Counted from the stretch's first letter, positions 1-7,516 are shown. The stretch is DNA of 43,817 nucleotides from Bacteroidales bacterium (GCA_017417385.1 JAFPZF010000041.1:1-43817), one strand, 5' to 3'. Numbers and translations are program-made. The notes: generated from the letters alone by a model not told the origin.

Positions 1-800
1 ATTTTTTTAGCCTCACACAGAGGGCACGGAGACGCAGAGAGGTCGCCTGGCGGCGACGAGAGAGCACAGAGAGGGAAGGAGAGAGAAGAAGAGGACACGG
101 AGGACGAGCTGACGCTCGGGGGAGGACACAGAGGGCGCCTTCGGCGAAAGGGAAGCGGAGAGGAGTAGGGGAGACATAGTGTTTTTAAGGTCTCACACAG
201 AGGACACGGAGACACAGAGAGGTCGCCTAACGGCGACGAGAGAGCACAGAGAGGGAAGGAGAGAGAAGAAGAGGACACGGAGGACGAGCTGACGCTCGGA
301 AGAGAGCACAGAGGGTCGCCTGCGGCGGAGGGGAACACGGAGGAGGGGAAAGGTTAACATAAGATGGGACAGGTCTAATACAGGGCTAACCAAATTAGCA
401 ATGTGCAATTAGGAATTGGAATGGTCGGAGGGGCGGAGTCGTCAGAGTCGTCGGAGGGGTCGGGAACACGGAGGATTTTTTTAGCCTCACACAGAGGGCA
501 CGGAGACGCAGAGAGGTCGCCTGGCGGCGACGAGAGAGCACAGAGAGGGAAGGAGAGAGAAGAAGAGGACACGGAGGACGAGCTGACGCTCGGAAGAGAG
601 CACAGAGGGTCGCCTGCGGCGGAGGGGAACACGGAGGAGGGGGCGGAGTCGTCGGAGGTGTCGGAAGGGGTCGGAGGATCGGATGGTTTTATGCCTCACT
701 CAGAGGGCACGGAGGCACAGAGATTTTTAGATCACAGAGGCGAGCTGACGCTCGGAAGAGAGCACAGAGGGTCGCCTGCGGCGGAGAGGGAGACGGAGAG
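1..800. repeat. Intergenic hairpin-bearing repeat family, four copies
   Basis: Four related units start with CCTCACACAGAG or a close variant near 11, 191, 485 and 693. The first and third (about 1-120 and 474-592) look essentially identical. Each full unit carries purine-rich text of the CACAGAGGGCACGGAGAC kind plus short perfect hairpins: GTCGCC-TGGC-GGCGAC at 42-57 (loop TAAC in the second copy), CGAGC-TGAC-GCTCG, and CGCC-TGC-GGCG. Short GTCGGA-type microsatellite tracts lie between copies (about 423-460 and 645-680). Several reading frames stay open here on both strands, but they are low-complexity by-products of the repeats and none looks like a protein. The same family recurs at 15.3-16.16 kb. 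Confidence 0.85.
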
Positions 801-925
801 AGGGAAGCAATTAGCAATGAGGTGGAGGGTGGAGGGGGGCGGAGGGAAAAGAGTCGTCGGAGACACAGCGGGAGGTAAGGGGAATCCACTATTTTAATAT
901 ATGTATAGAAAGCTTAAGTATTGTA

Positions 926-955
926 TTTGTGGATTAACTATTTTTTGTAAATTTG
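926..955 (+). promoter_or_regulatory. Bacteroidota-type promoter upstream of the first NVEAL cassette
   Basis: TTTG at 926-929 is followed after 18 nt by TAAATTTG at 948-955, a full match to the Bacteroidota -7 consensus TAnnTTTG with a -33 TTTG at near-standard spacing. The surrounding stretch is AT-rich, unlike the repeats before it. A start near 962 would give a leader of about 100 nt before the 56-codon gene and about 270 nt before the NVEAL gene. Confidence 0.7.
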
Positions 956-996
956 CCGCTCGAAAACTGAAATGTAACCAGAGGGTGGTTTAAAGA

Positions 997-1034
997 GCGG
1001 CGGTTGCCTATCCGGCAAGATGCTCAACCGCCGC
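997..1034 (+). promoter_or_regulatory. Strong hairpin in the leader of the NVEAL operon
   Basis: The arms GCGGCGGTTG (997-1006) and CAACCGCCGC (1025-1034) are a perfect 10-bp inverted repeat around an 18-nt loop, in the predicted 5' leader between the promoter and the first small gene. No U tract follows, so this is not an ordinary intrinsic terminator. It could stabilise the transcript or control translation; the role is inference. Confidence 0.5.
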
Positions 1035-1065
1035 AGGAAGCCCCCTCATAAAAAGAAAGGAGTTC

Positions 1066-1236
1066 ATGGCAGAATATACGTACATAATCCGAAAAGGTTG
1101 CAAGACTCAAGGGAGTCTTCCCTTTGCCCTGTCCGTCTGGGTGAAACACGGACGTGGAACTTATTGTATCGTAGAACGGACGAAGGCGGTAATAATCAAT
1201 GAAGAAGCCTTTGTCAAACAATCGAAAATTCAATGA
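1066..1236 (+). CDS. Small 56-residue protein overlapping the NVEAL gene
   Basis: This frame encodes 56 residues beginning MAEYTYIIRKGCK and ending EAFVKQSKIQ. Three things support it as a real gene: a promoter about 110 nt upstream, an AAAGGAG sequence five nt before the ATG (unusual because Bacteroidota seldom use Shine-Dalgarno sites), and a stop codon (TGA 1234-1236) that overlaps the ATG of the NVEAL gene as ATGA, which suggests translational coupling. It has no signal peptide or membrane segment. It contains two Cys, one Trp and several basic residues. I do not recognise the family. The N-terminus loosely recalls arm-binding segments of Bacteroidetes tyrosine recombinases, so a remnant of such a gene is an alternative. 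Confidence 0.5.
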   Translation: MAEYTYIIRKGCKTQGSLPFALSVWVKHGRGTYCIVERTKAVIINEEAFVKQSKIQ

Positions 1237-1472
1237 AGAAGATTATGTCAATGCTTGCAGCTTCAGCGTTTGCAGTTGTAGCAGGTGTTAACGTGTACAA
1301 CGCACAGGTGACAGAGACGGCGATGAGCGACTTGCAGATGGAGAACATCGAGGCCCTGGCTGCAGAGCCGGAGGTGACGGTTGGTGGACCATGTGCAACT
1401 AATGTTGCTGGTCTCTGCCTTTGGACCAATCCTTATGAATTGTGGTTCGTGTACATGGATTATAGTCGTTAA
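1233..1472 (+). CDS. NVEAL-type small exported peptide, first copy
   Basis: The 79-residue product starts MKKIMSMLAASAFAVVAGV, a basic N-terminus plus hydrophobic segment typical of export. It continues to the segment VTETAMSDLQMENIEALA, where NIEAL matches the NVEAL signature that names this Bacteroidetes family. The remaining tail of about 35 residues is rich in aromatics, with two Cys (GGPC, GLC), two Trp and an end of MDYSR. Residues about 17-42 are almost identical to those of the second copy at 2672, whereas the tails share nothing obvious. A hairpin and a beta-propeller lipoprotein gene follow. The function of NVEAL proteins is not established; a precursor processed near the EALA/EA boundary is an inference. 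Confidence 0.8.
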   Translation: MKKIMSMLAASAFAVVAGVNVYNAQVTETAMSDLQMENIEALAAEPEVTVGGPCATNVAGLCLWTNPYELWFVYMDYSR

Positions 1473-1479
1473 TTGCATC

Positions 1480-1514
1480 GTTCTGAGAGGAAACCCTCTC
1501 GGAACCTTTTAATT
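1480..1514 (+). terminator. Intercistronic hairpin, possible attenuating terminator
   Basis: The arms GTTCTGAGAGG (1480-1490) and CCTCTCGGAAC (1495-1505) make an 11-bp stem with one G-U pair and a 4-nt loop, followed by CTTTTAATT. It begins 8 nt after the NVEAL stop and ends 16 nt before the likely lipoprotein start, so it could partly terminate transcription and lower lipoprotein output relative to the peptide. Confidence 0.65.
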
Positions 1515-1520
1515 CATTAT

Positions 1521-2570
1521 ATGATGATTAGAAATCTGATTATTTTTTCTTTCTTGATTATACTTGCTTCATGCTCAAACGTGGAGCAACCGCTACCAGA
1601 GACTCCTGTCAAGCATTTCGGGAAGGCGTACAAGATAAAAGCTAGGAAAAAGGCGGATTTTGAGAGCCTTGACATCTTGAAACCGAGGGAACTTGTCTGC
1701 AACTCTGAGTGGATCGCTACTATCGATGATGGAAGCAGAAGTGGTTGTGTATGCCTTATAAGTAAAGATTTCAAACGTTGCATTCGTGGATTGCAAGTAG
1801 GTCAGGGACCGAAGGACTTGTCTAATGCTGCGCGTCTTTGCGTCTTGAACGACACGATTTGTGTGATGGACTTCAACTTTAGGCGGATGATGTCTTTGAA
1901 AGTGTCAGATGACAGTATATATGTAACAAACACAAGCCTCGTTGATGCGATAGGAGGTTGGGGGCGGACGGCTCTTACTTGTGGTAGGTATCTGATGCCG
2001 ACTCTGGCGGACTCGTTATTCATCAAGTTGACTGATGACAAGGGGAATACGTTGTCATCTATTGGCTATCCGGATGACAAAGTATTATCTGAGTATAGCT
2101 ACACAGCGAGAAACTCGATATACATGAACACGTGTGTTGCAGTCTCGCCAGATGAGCGTCACTTTGCATACGGGGTGATGTACGCGGAGACGTATGGTTT
2201 CGGGAGCATAGTAGCTACAGACATCAGTTCAACAAAGACATACGTATATTCGTCGCCTATGATTGGTCACGTCATAGAAGATGGCAAGTTTCTTATCCCA
2301 GCGAAGACCTCCAGAGTTAACGTCATTTCTGTTACCGGGAATAACGACATAGCGATTTTTGCATATAGCGGAGAAGGCTATAAGGCGATGGCATCATCCG
2401 ACAATCTGCTTGTGTACAAGTGGGATGGGGCTCCCAAGTTTCGTCTCATACCTGATACCCCTGTGATGATTATTGCGGTAGACAATTCTCGTGATGTCTT
2501 GATGTGCATAGCTTATACGCCAGAAGCGCAGTACGTAGAGTACGACTTGAAGGCGGTAAAAGACCTATGA
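1521..2570 (+). CDS. 6-bladed beta-propeller lipoprotein (BF3164-like), first copy
   Basis: The frame is open from 1473, but that part encodes the hairpin. The ATG at 1521 (or the adjacent one at 1524) gives a proper lipoprotein signal: basic MMIRN, a hydrophobic run, lipobox LASC and the lipidated Cys at residue 18, for a 349-residue protein. The mature part contains VGQGPKDL, matching the GxGP-(E/D) motif of the BF3164/TolB-like 6-bladed propeller lipoproteins of Bacteroidetes, followed by beta-rich segments such as CVMDFNFRRMM and AIFAYSGEGYKA. It is expected in the periplasm or outer membrane. Its place directly after an NVEAL gene, repeated in the next cassette, suggests that the two proteins work together. 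The molecular role is unknown. Confidence 0.8.
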   Translation: MMIRNLIIFSFLIILASCSNVEQPLPETPVKHFGKAYKIKARKKADFESLDILKPRELVCNSEWIATIDDGSRSGCVCLISKDFKRCIRGLQVGQGPKDLSNAARLCVLNDTICVMDFNFRRMMSLKVSDDSIYVTNTSLVDAIGGWGRTALTCGRYLMPTLADSLFIKLTDDKGNTLSSIGYPDDKVLSEYSYTARNSIYMNTCVAVSPDERHFAYGVMYAETYGFGSIVATDISSTKTYVYSSPMIGHVIEDGKFLIPAKTSRVNVISVTGNNDIAIFAYSGEGYKAMASSDNLLVYKWDGAPKFRLIPDTPVMIIAVDNSRDVLMCIAYTPEAQYVEYDLKAVKDL

Positions 2571-2671
2571 GGCGAGAGGATTTGTTGTGATTCAGTTGCT
2601 TAATAGATTACCTTAGACTGAGGTAGTGATAATACGTGTAGAGACTTCCTTAGTCAAGATACAATAATTAA

Positions 2672-2923
2672 ATGAAGAAAGTTAATGGAATGGTTGCAGC
2701 TGTGGTAGTTGCAGCGGTAGCAGGGGTGAACGTGTACGAAGCGCAGGTAACTGAGACGGCGATGAGCGACTTGCAGATGGAGAACATCGAGGCTGATGCT
2801 TCATGCTCTCTGTCAGAGGGCGGAACAGTGGTGTTTAAGTGCGAAGGGAACACGGATGTCTGTTACGAAAAACATATTGGCGACTTTGCAATATGCTGCT
2901 CAGGAGAGAGGGTGAATATGTAA
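2672..2923 (+). CDS. NVEAL-type small exported peptide, second copy
   Basis: The 83-residue product begins MKKVNGMVAAVVVAAVAGV. It shares with the first copy the segment AQVTETAMSDLQMENIEA, and the DNA over that segment is almost unchanged. Here the NVEAL-equivalent motif reads NIEAD. The tail is quite different: it has five Cys (ASC, FKC, DVC, ICC), is fairly polar and ends GERVNM. A constant leader with a variable, Cys-rich tail is the reason for suspecting a peptide precursor. No TAnnTTTG box is obvious in the roughly 100 nt before it, so it may be read from the upstream cassette. A hairpin and a lipoprotein gene follow, as in the first cassette. Confidence 0.8.
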   Translation: MKKVNGMVAAVVVAAVAGVNVYEAQVTETAMSDLQMENIEADASCSLSEGGTVVFKCEGNTDVCYEKHIGDFAICCSGERVNM

Positions 2924-2929
2924 AAAGTC

Positions 2930-2969
2930 ATACCTATGCGGATATGCGCTAGTATGTCCGCATAGGTAT
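2930..2969 (+). terminator. Intercistronic hairpin in the second NVEAL cassette
   Basis: A perfect 13-bp inverted repeat has left arm 2930-2942 (contains ACCTATGCGGA) and right arm 2957-2969 (contains TCCGCATAGGT) around a 14-nt loop, 7 nt after the NVEAL stop and 27 nt before the lipoprotein ATG. The downstream U tract is weak (TTTCTAACTT). The position matches the hairpin of the first cassette although the sequence is unrelated, which points to a shared regulatory function. Confidence 0.6.
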
Positions 2970-2995
2970 TTCTAACTTATCAATTGATTACATCA

Positions 2996-4096
2996 ATGAA
3001 TAGCATTAAAACTATAGCGTTTTGCAGCGTTTTAGTAGTGTTTATAGTGGCAATGACATCATGTTCTAAGAGTGGACGTGACGAGCGTTCTGTTAATGAT
3101 GTTATTCTGACGGAAGTGGATTTGCCAGCACTGACCAATTCAGCGATAGAAAAGGTGAAGATAGACTTCGACAGTGTCTATGAGACACGGACGTTTGTCT
3201 ATCATGATACAATCTTGATTCAGTTTGACGAGAAAGTGACGGGGCATCACTTTTTCAACCTGTCTGTTGTCGGATCGAACAAGTGTTTCGCACAGTACTT
3301 TAAGCGGGGGCAGGGACCTCGCGAACTGTTAGCACCTTATGTGTTTGGCATTGAGGAGAACAGACTGAGGTTTTGGGATATGATGACGTCTAAACATGGA
3401 GTAATAAACATTGACTCGGCTATTGTGCATGGTAATAGTTATGAGCCGATGCTCACAAACCGTGAATTCCCTCTGACATATTGTAATTGCTGGCCAAACG
3501 ATACAACATGCGTTATGGTGAATGTGCAATATATGGAGGGTTTTTGCGCTGATTCTGTCAAAGAGTTTTTGGTTTATGACGTGCGGAACGATAAGTTTCT
3601 TGTTAATAGTGCAGACAACACTCAGTGCTTTCCATGTAATGTTACAGGATGTTCAGTGGTGTATAATAGAGAGAGGGGGAGGATGATGGCAGCCTATTCG
3701 AATCGTCCGATATATGCATTTTACAATTCAAAACTGGAATTGATCAAACGTTTTATTGGGCCAGAACCGGATGATGCTGTATTTAGGTTGGGCAATAAGA
3801 CTGAAGTTGTATTTGATGGATTACCAGATATTTATTATATGAGAATCACATGCACAGATAGGCATATAATCGCAGCCAACTATCGTTTGAGAAAGTCGAA
3901 ATATAGAGGTGAAAGCCATTTAACGACATGTGAAGTGTTTCTGATCGATTGGGATGGGAATATCGTAGCCCGAAAGAATATAGGACAAGGTCCTGTTAGC
4001 CTATCATACAGTGAAGAGACAAATACGCTTTATTGGACAGCATTAGATGAAGAGGAGCAAAGGTGTTTGTACAAGTGTAAGTTGGGTGGTGAATAA
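2996..4096 (+). CDS. 6-bladed beta-propeller lipoprotein (BF3164-like), second copy
   Basis: The ATG at 2996 is preferred to an in-frame TTG at 2984. It gives a 366-residue protein with a hydrophobic signal, lipobox MTSC and the lipidated Cys at residue 23. The motif KRGQGPREL matches the GxGPxE hallmark of the BF3164-like propeller lipoproteins, and a second GxGP (IGQGPVSL) sits near the C-terminus. The overall plan is that of the protein at 1521, but sequence similarity is low, so this is an old duplication or two independent members. Codon use here is more AT-rich and less biased than in the housekeeping genes downstream. The partner is presumably the NVEAL peptide just upstream. The role is unknown. 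Confidence 0.8.
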   Translation: MNSIKTIAFCSVLVVFIVAMTSCSKSGRDERSVNDVILTEVDLPALTNSAIEKVKIDFDSVYETRTFVYHDTILIQFDEKVTGHHFFNLSVVGSNKCFAQYFKRGQGPRELLAPYVFGIEENRLRFWDMMTSKHGVINIDSAIVHGNSYEPMLTNREFPLTYCNCWPNDTTCVMVNVQYMEGFCADSVKEFLVYDVRNDKFLVNSADNTQCFPCNVTGCSVVYNRERGRMMAAYSNRPIYAFYNSKLELIKRFIGPEPDDAVFRLGNKTEVVFDGLPDIYYMRITCTDRHIIAANYRLRKSKYRGESHLTTCEVFLIDWDGNIVARKNIGQGPVSLSYSEETNTLYWTALDEEEQRCLYKCKLGGE

Positions 4097-4352
4097 AGTT
4101 GTGTTCCATGAGTTGGAGGAGAATTGAAGGAGGGGAGACGGAGGGTGTCGGAGTGGTCAGAATCGTCGGAGTCGTCGGAGTAGTCAGAGTCATCGGAGTA
4201 GTCGGAGGGAATTACAAATGGCGGCTCAACGGAAGCGTCATTTGTAATGATGTCGAAGAGGACTTGTCTAATGGCAGGATATTAGTAAATTTGTGAAAAC
4301 GGAGTTGAAGCAGAAGTAGAGGTTATTTTACCAATAACAAGATAGATAGAGA
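4097..4352 (+). repeat. Spacer with GTCGGA microsatellite
   Basis: The 256-nt gap holds an imperfect microsatellite from about 4139 to 4210 built from GTCGGAG/TCAGAGT-like steps, the same sequence type that recurs at 15.3-16.2 and 23.64-23.73 kb. Short open frames across it are products of the repeat. Just before the next gene, GTTATT and AATAAC form a small inverted repeat near 4322-4338. No convincing promoter was seen. Confidence 0.6.
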
Positions 4353-4694
4353 ATGAAGTTCTGTTGTAGTGATTTTGAGGGGCATTATTATGTGGAGAAT
4401 CAGGTTGGTCCGAATTTCAGAATCGTAAGATTCACATCTCCAGTACTAACGGGCAGAGGAGACAAGTCGTTTTTTGCACATAATCCAGCGTTATTTAAGA
4501 CTAAGCATAAGCGGAATGACATTCGTTTCTTTATAACGATGGGCTATGAGAGATTTAGTCTACTTGAGACGGGTGCCTGCAATATAGCATTTTGTCCGTA
4601 TTGCGGGACGAATCTGTATGATTTCTATGTAGATGACGAATGTGCTAATGAAGTCGAGGGCAAGACATTCGATTTAGGACTGATAAAGAGATAA
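4353..4694 (+). CDS. Small cytosolic protein with a CxxC pair
   Basis: The 113-residue protein has no signal peptide or membrane helix. Near its C-terminal third it has AFCPYCGTNLYDFY, a CPxCG knuckle like half of a rubredoxin-type zinc ribbon. An early CC pair (KFCCSDF) could supply the other two ligands. That makes a small zinc-binding protein plausible, but the family was not recognised. Its stop and the ATG of the next gene overlap as TAATG, so the two are probably co-transcribed and translationally coupled. Confidence 0.65.
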   Translation: MKFCCSDFEGHYYVENQVGPNFRIVRFTSPVLTGRGDKSFFAHNPALFKTKHKRNDIRFFITMGYERFSLLETGACNIAFCPYCGTNLYDFYVDDECANEVEGKTFDLGLIKR

Positions 4695-5035
4695 TGGAGG
4701 GTGGATACATGGAGGAGAGTAGTAGGATGCCGACGGCGGAAGAGATGGGGGTAATAGAGTTTTTAGTCGACAAGGGCGGTTATAGTAAGGGCGATTGGAG
4801 ACGGGGACTTCGAGTAATAGATATGCCAGGAGGAATGGGGAGTTTAAGGATTTCGTATGATGATAAAGATAGCGAGAGGAAACTCGGAGATGAGGTAAGC
4901 AGCGTGCGATTCAAAGACATAGATGGCGTAGATGTGATAATGACGCTGTATGTTGATACAGAAGGTAAGTTGTATGAACTCGACGTGTGGAAAGTTGATT
5001 TCACAGATTTGATAAGAATGCCTGAGAGGTGGTAA
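4694..5035 (+). CDS. DUF6984-like small protein
   Basis: The 113-residue soluble protein starts at the ATG sharing one base with the upstream stop; a second in-frame Met lies at residue 6. It contains MPTAEEMGVIEFL, DMPGGMGSL and, towards the end, a segment close to YVDTEGKLYELDVWKVDF. This pattern matches my recollection of the DUF6984 family of small bacterial proteins, whose function is unknown and whose members often sit among small accessory genes. The pairing with a small zinc-knuckle protein may mean a minor accessory or toxin/immunity-like unit, but nothing in the sequence proves it. Confidence 0.6.
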   Translation: MEGGYMEESSRMPTAEEMGVIEFLVDKGGYSKGDWRRGLRVIDMPGGMGSLRISYDDKDSERKLGDEVSSVRFKDIDGVDVIMTLYVDTEGKLYELDVWKVDFTDLIRMPERW

Positions 5036-5101
5036 TTGTGAAAGGGGAATCCTCTCGCTTAATAGAGAGGGGGCTAAATGCGGCACAATAGTGGAGGCGG
5101 T

Positions 5102-5131
5102 TTTGAGAACGGCGATAAATCCGTATCTTTG
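5102..5131 (+). promoter_or_regulatory. Bacteroidota-type promoter of the SpoIIE-type phosphatase gene
   Basis: TTTG at 5102-5105 and TATCTTTG at 5124-5131 (TAnnTTTG) are separated by 18 nt. A start near 5138 leaves a leader of about 48 nt to the ATG at 5186, which favours that codon over the TTG at 5156. A small hairpin, CCTCTC/GAGAGG at 5051-5070, lies upstream and has no U tract. Confidence 0.7.
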
Positions 5132-5185
5132 TGGAGCAGACAAGGCGGGTGAGACTTGGAGGCGGAAGACAAAAGCGAAAGATAC

Positions 5186-7417
5186 ATGAAGCAAAGCGTC
5201 AGATATATAGCGTGCTTGATAGCATTGATATTCTGTGCCGTGGAGAGCGCATATAGCCAACAGGCAGGCGAAGGAGAGGTGTCGAAAACAGACAGTATAC
5301 TAAACTTAGTTGCCAAGACGGGAGACGAGATGGAGAAGGCGAGGCTATATAACGCCATAGTGCACCTAGGAACGACGTCGAGCGAAGACAGGATAAAGTA
5401 TTCAAAGCTATCGCTGGAGCACTGCCACAAAGACAGCTTCAGGCTCATAGCCGACAACAACAACTACATAAGTTACTCATACAATCAGTTGGCGAAGCCG
5501 AAAGAGTCCATCGGATATAGCCGAAAGTTGATAGGGATGTATGAAAAGCTTGGGAGACGGGATCGCGTGGGTGTAATGTACGGGCGCATGGCAGAATCCT
5601 ACAAGTATCTACAAAAGTCAGATAGCATATTTCATTATTACAATCAAGCACTGCGAGTCTATGAAGAACTGAAAGACACGGCAAACATTTCGGAGACGCT
5701 TTTTGGATTAGGGTCGGCGTATAGTGACTTTTCGTTCTACAAATCTGGGGAAGAGTATTTTAGAAAAGCCCTTGCGATAGATTCGGCGAGACATGGAGAA
5801 AAAGAGATAGCTCGCGACTATTATGGCATTGCGCACAGTGTCTCGGAAGGATTTTATAAGAACCTATCTCGGGGGATAATGGAGTTGAGGAAGGCGGCAG
5901 ATATATTTGACAGAACGCATATCGACGAGAATGACATACAGTACATTATATATAAAAATATATCATATACATATCTTGCGCACAGCTATATCATGTATGC
6001 GAAAGAGGGAGGGGCGGAGTATGCGGATAGCTGCAAGCAGTATTTAGACAAGGTAGGGACATTTTTTGACGACATAGGATTTGAAGGGCTGGCGGCAGTG
6101 ACTCGGCTGGCGTACGTCAGGTATCTGATATACAACGGGAAGTATAACGAGGCGCTACCGATAATGCTTGAGCTGGAGGCGCATCTTAACAACGGGGAGA
6201 TGTCAGTTGAGACGTTCACCTTTTACGATGCCCTTTATGAGCTTTATGAGAAAAAGAAAGATTATAAAAACGCCTGTATAGCATTGCGCAAACGATACGA
6301 GCGGGAGTTGGCAATGATAAACGACAGTGCATTGGCGAGCGCGGCGAATGCGAAGACGGAGATGGCGCTCTACTACGAGCGAAAGATCACAGATGCGGAG
6401 AAAGCGCGGATGGAGGTCGAGAGGGATCGGATGTATGTAGTCATCTGTTCGCTGGTCGGGGGTCTGGTGTTAGTCTCGTTGCTAGTTTTCTACATATTGA
6501 GAGCGTTGAGAATCAGGAAAAAAGCCAATCGGGAGCTGTCGGTGAAGAACACAATATTGGCAGATCAGAAAGAAGAGATAGAGGCACAGCGCGACACCAT
6601 CCAGAGGCAGAGGGACGAGATACAGGCGGGCATCAACTATGCGCAGCTCATACAACGGATGCTACTGACGCCGAGCGAGACCATCAGCAGCATCTTCCCC
6701 GAGCATTTCCTGCTCTACAAGCCGCGCAACACAGTCAGTGGTGATTTTTATTGGGTCGGGCAAAGCGGGGACAACAAAGTCTGCATAGTCGCAGACAGCA
6801 CGGGACATGGAGTGCCGGGGGCGTTCCTGAGCGTGCTAGGCATGTCGAACCTGAACTATATCGTAGGGCAGACGACAAGACCCGAGGAGATATTGAATCA
6901 GCTGCGTGAAGCCATAATAAAGAACCTGAGGCAGAGGGACGAGACGCCAGCGGAGTGGGAGGAAATGACAATCGGAGAGGACACCGACCTCTGCCATGAC
7001 GGGATGGACGTCGCGGCATACGTCGTCAATGAGAAGACGATGACCCTCAGCTATGCCGGGGCAAACAATCCACTCGTGCTAATCAGGGACGGCGGGATAC
7101 AGTTGCTAAAGGCAGACCGGATGCCAGTCGGTGTCTATGCCAGCCATGAGCCATTCAAGTCGACGACCGTCAGTCTGCAGGAGGGCGATTGCATCTACAC
7201 CTTCTCGGACGGATATCAGGACCAGTTCGGATACAGGACCGGTAAGAAGTTCATGAGCAAGCAGTTGCGGGAGCTGCTACTAGAGATATACCGGCGACCC
7301 ATGGACGAGCAGAAGAGCATACTCAACAAAACCTTTGAGGAGTGGCGTGGCCCCGTCGAGAATCAGACGGACGACGTAGTCGTGATGGGTGTCAGAATAG
7401 GCAAGGGCAGATGTTAG
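5186..7417 (+). CDS. TPR-domain, membrane-anchored SpoIIE-type PP2C phosphatase
   Basis: A likely Ser/Thr protein phosphatase of signalling pathways, 743 residues from the ATG at 5186. Order of parts: signal peptide ending near SAYSQ; a helical sensor region of TPR-like repeats to about residue 380; one transmembrane segment at about 417-440 (MYVVICSLVGGLVLVSLLVF); a coiled coil rich in Glu, Gln and Arg to about 482; and a C-terminal SpoIIE/PP2C domain. The expected metal-binding acidic residues are visible in VSGDFYW, VADSTGHGVPGAF, GMDVA, FSDGYQDQFG and TDDVVV. The layout puts the TPR part in the periplasm and the phosphatase in the cytosol. Its substrate, perhaps an anti-sigma or response regulator, is not encoded nearby. 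It has its own promoter. Confidence 0.85.
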   Translation: MKQSVRYIACLIALIFCAVESAYSQQAGEGEVSKTDSILNLVAKTGDEMEKARLYNAIVHLGTTSSEDRIKYSKLSLEHCHKDSFRLIADNNNYISYSYNQLAKPKESIGYSRKLIGMYEKLGRRDRVGVMYGRMAESYKYLQKSDSIFHYYNQALRVYEELKDTANISETLFGLGSAYSDFSFYKSGEEYFRKALAIDSARHGEKEIARDYYGIAHSVSEGFYKNLSRGIMELRKAADIFDRTHIDENDIQYIIYKNISYTYLAHSYIMYAKEGGAEYADSCKQYLDKVGTFFDDIGFEGLAAVTRLAYVRYLIYNGKYNEALPIMLELEAHLNNGEMSVETFTFYDALYELYEKKKDYKNACIALRKRYERELAMINDSALASAANAKTEMALYYERKITDAEKARMEVERDRMYVVICSLVGGLVLVSLLVFYILRALRIRKKANRELSVKNTILADQKEEIEAQRDTIQRQRDEIQAGINYAQLIQRMLLTPSETISSIFPEHFLLYKPRNTVSGDFYWVGQSGDNKVCIVADSTGHGVPGAFLSVLGMSNLNYIVGQTTRPEEILNQLREAIIKNLRQRDETPAEWEEMTIGEDTDLCHDGMDVAAYVVNEKTMTLSYAGANNPLVLIRDGGIQLLKADRMPVGVYASHEPFKSTTVSLQEGDCIYTFSDGYQDQFGYRTGKKFMSKQLRELLLEIYRRPMDEQKSILNKTFEEWRGPVENQTDDVVVMGVRIGKGRC

Positions 7418-7508
7418 AAAGGCGGCTGTGCTTGTCAGACGGAGTCGTCGAGGAAGACGGGGCAGTCGGTGGAAGTAAGAAAAAATACAGAAAGACAATA
7501 TTTTTTAG

Positions 7509-7516
7509 TACCTTTG
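7509..7516 (+). promoter_or_regulatory. Bacteroidota -7 box before holB
   Basis: TACCTTTG matches TAnnTTTG and lies 24 nt before the GTG at 7541 in an AT-rich stretch. No clear -33 TTG is present at the right distance. It may drive the six-gene run holB to the esterase homologue at 12822. Confidence 0.5.

Noticed and set aside
403-897. A 164-codon frame in the repeat region
   Set aside because: It consists of the hairpin repeats read through twice (RGHGDAERSP, LTLGREHRGSPAAE). It has no promoter or conserved domain and ends within the repeats.
5156-5185. A TTG start for the SpoIIE-type phosphatase
   Set aside because: The added residues (MEAEDKSERY) precede the signal peptide and would spoil it; the ATG at 5186 begins the signal directly.
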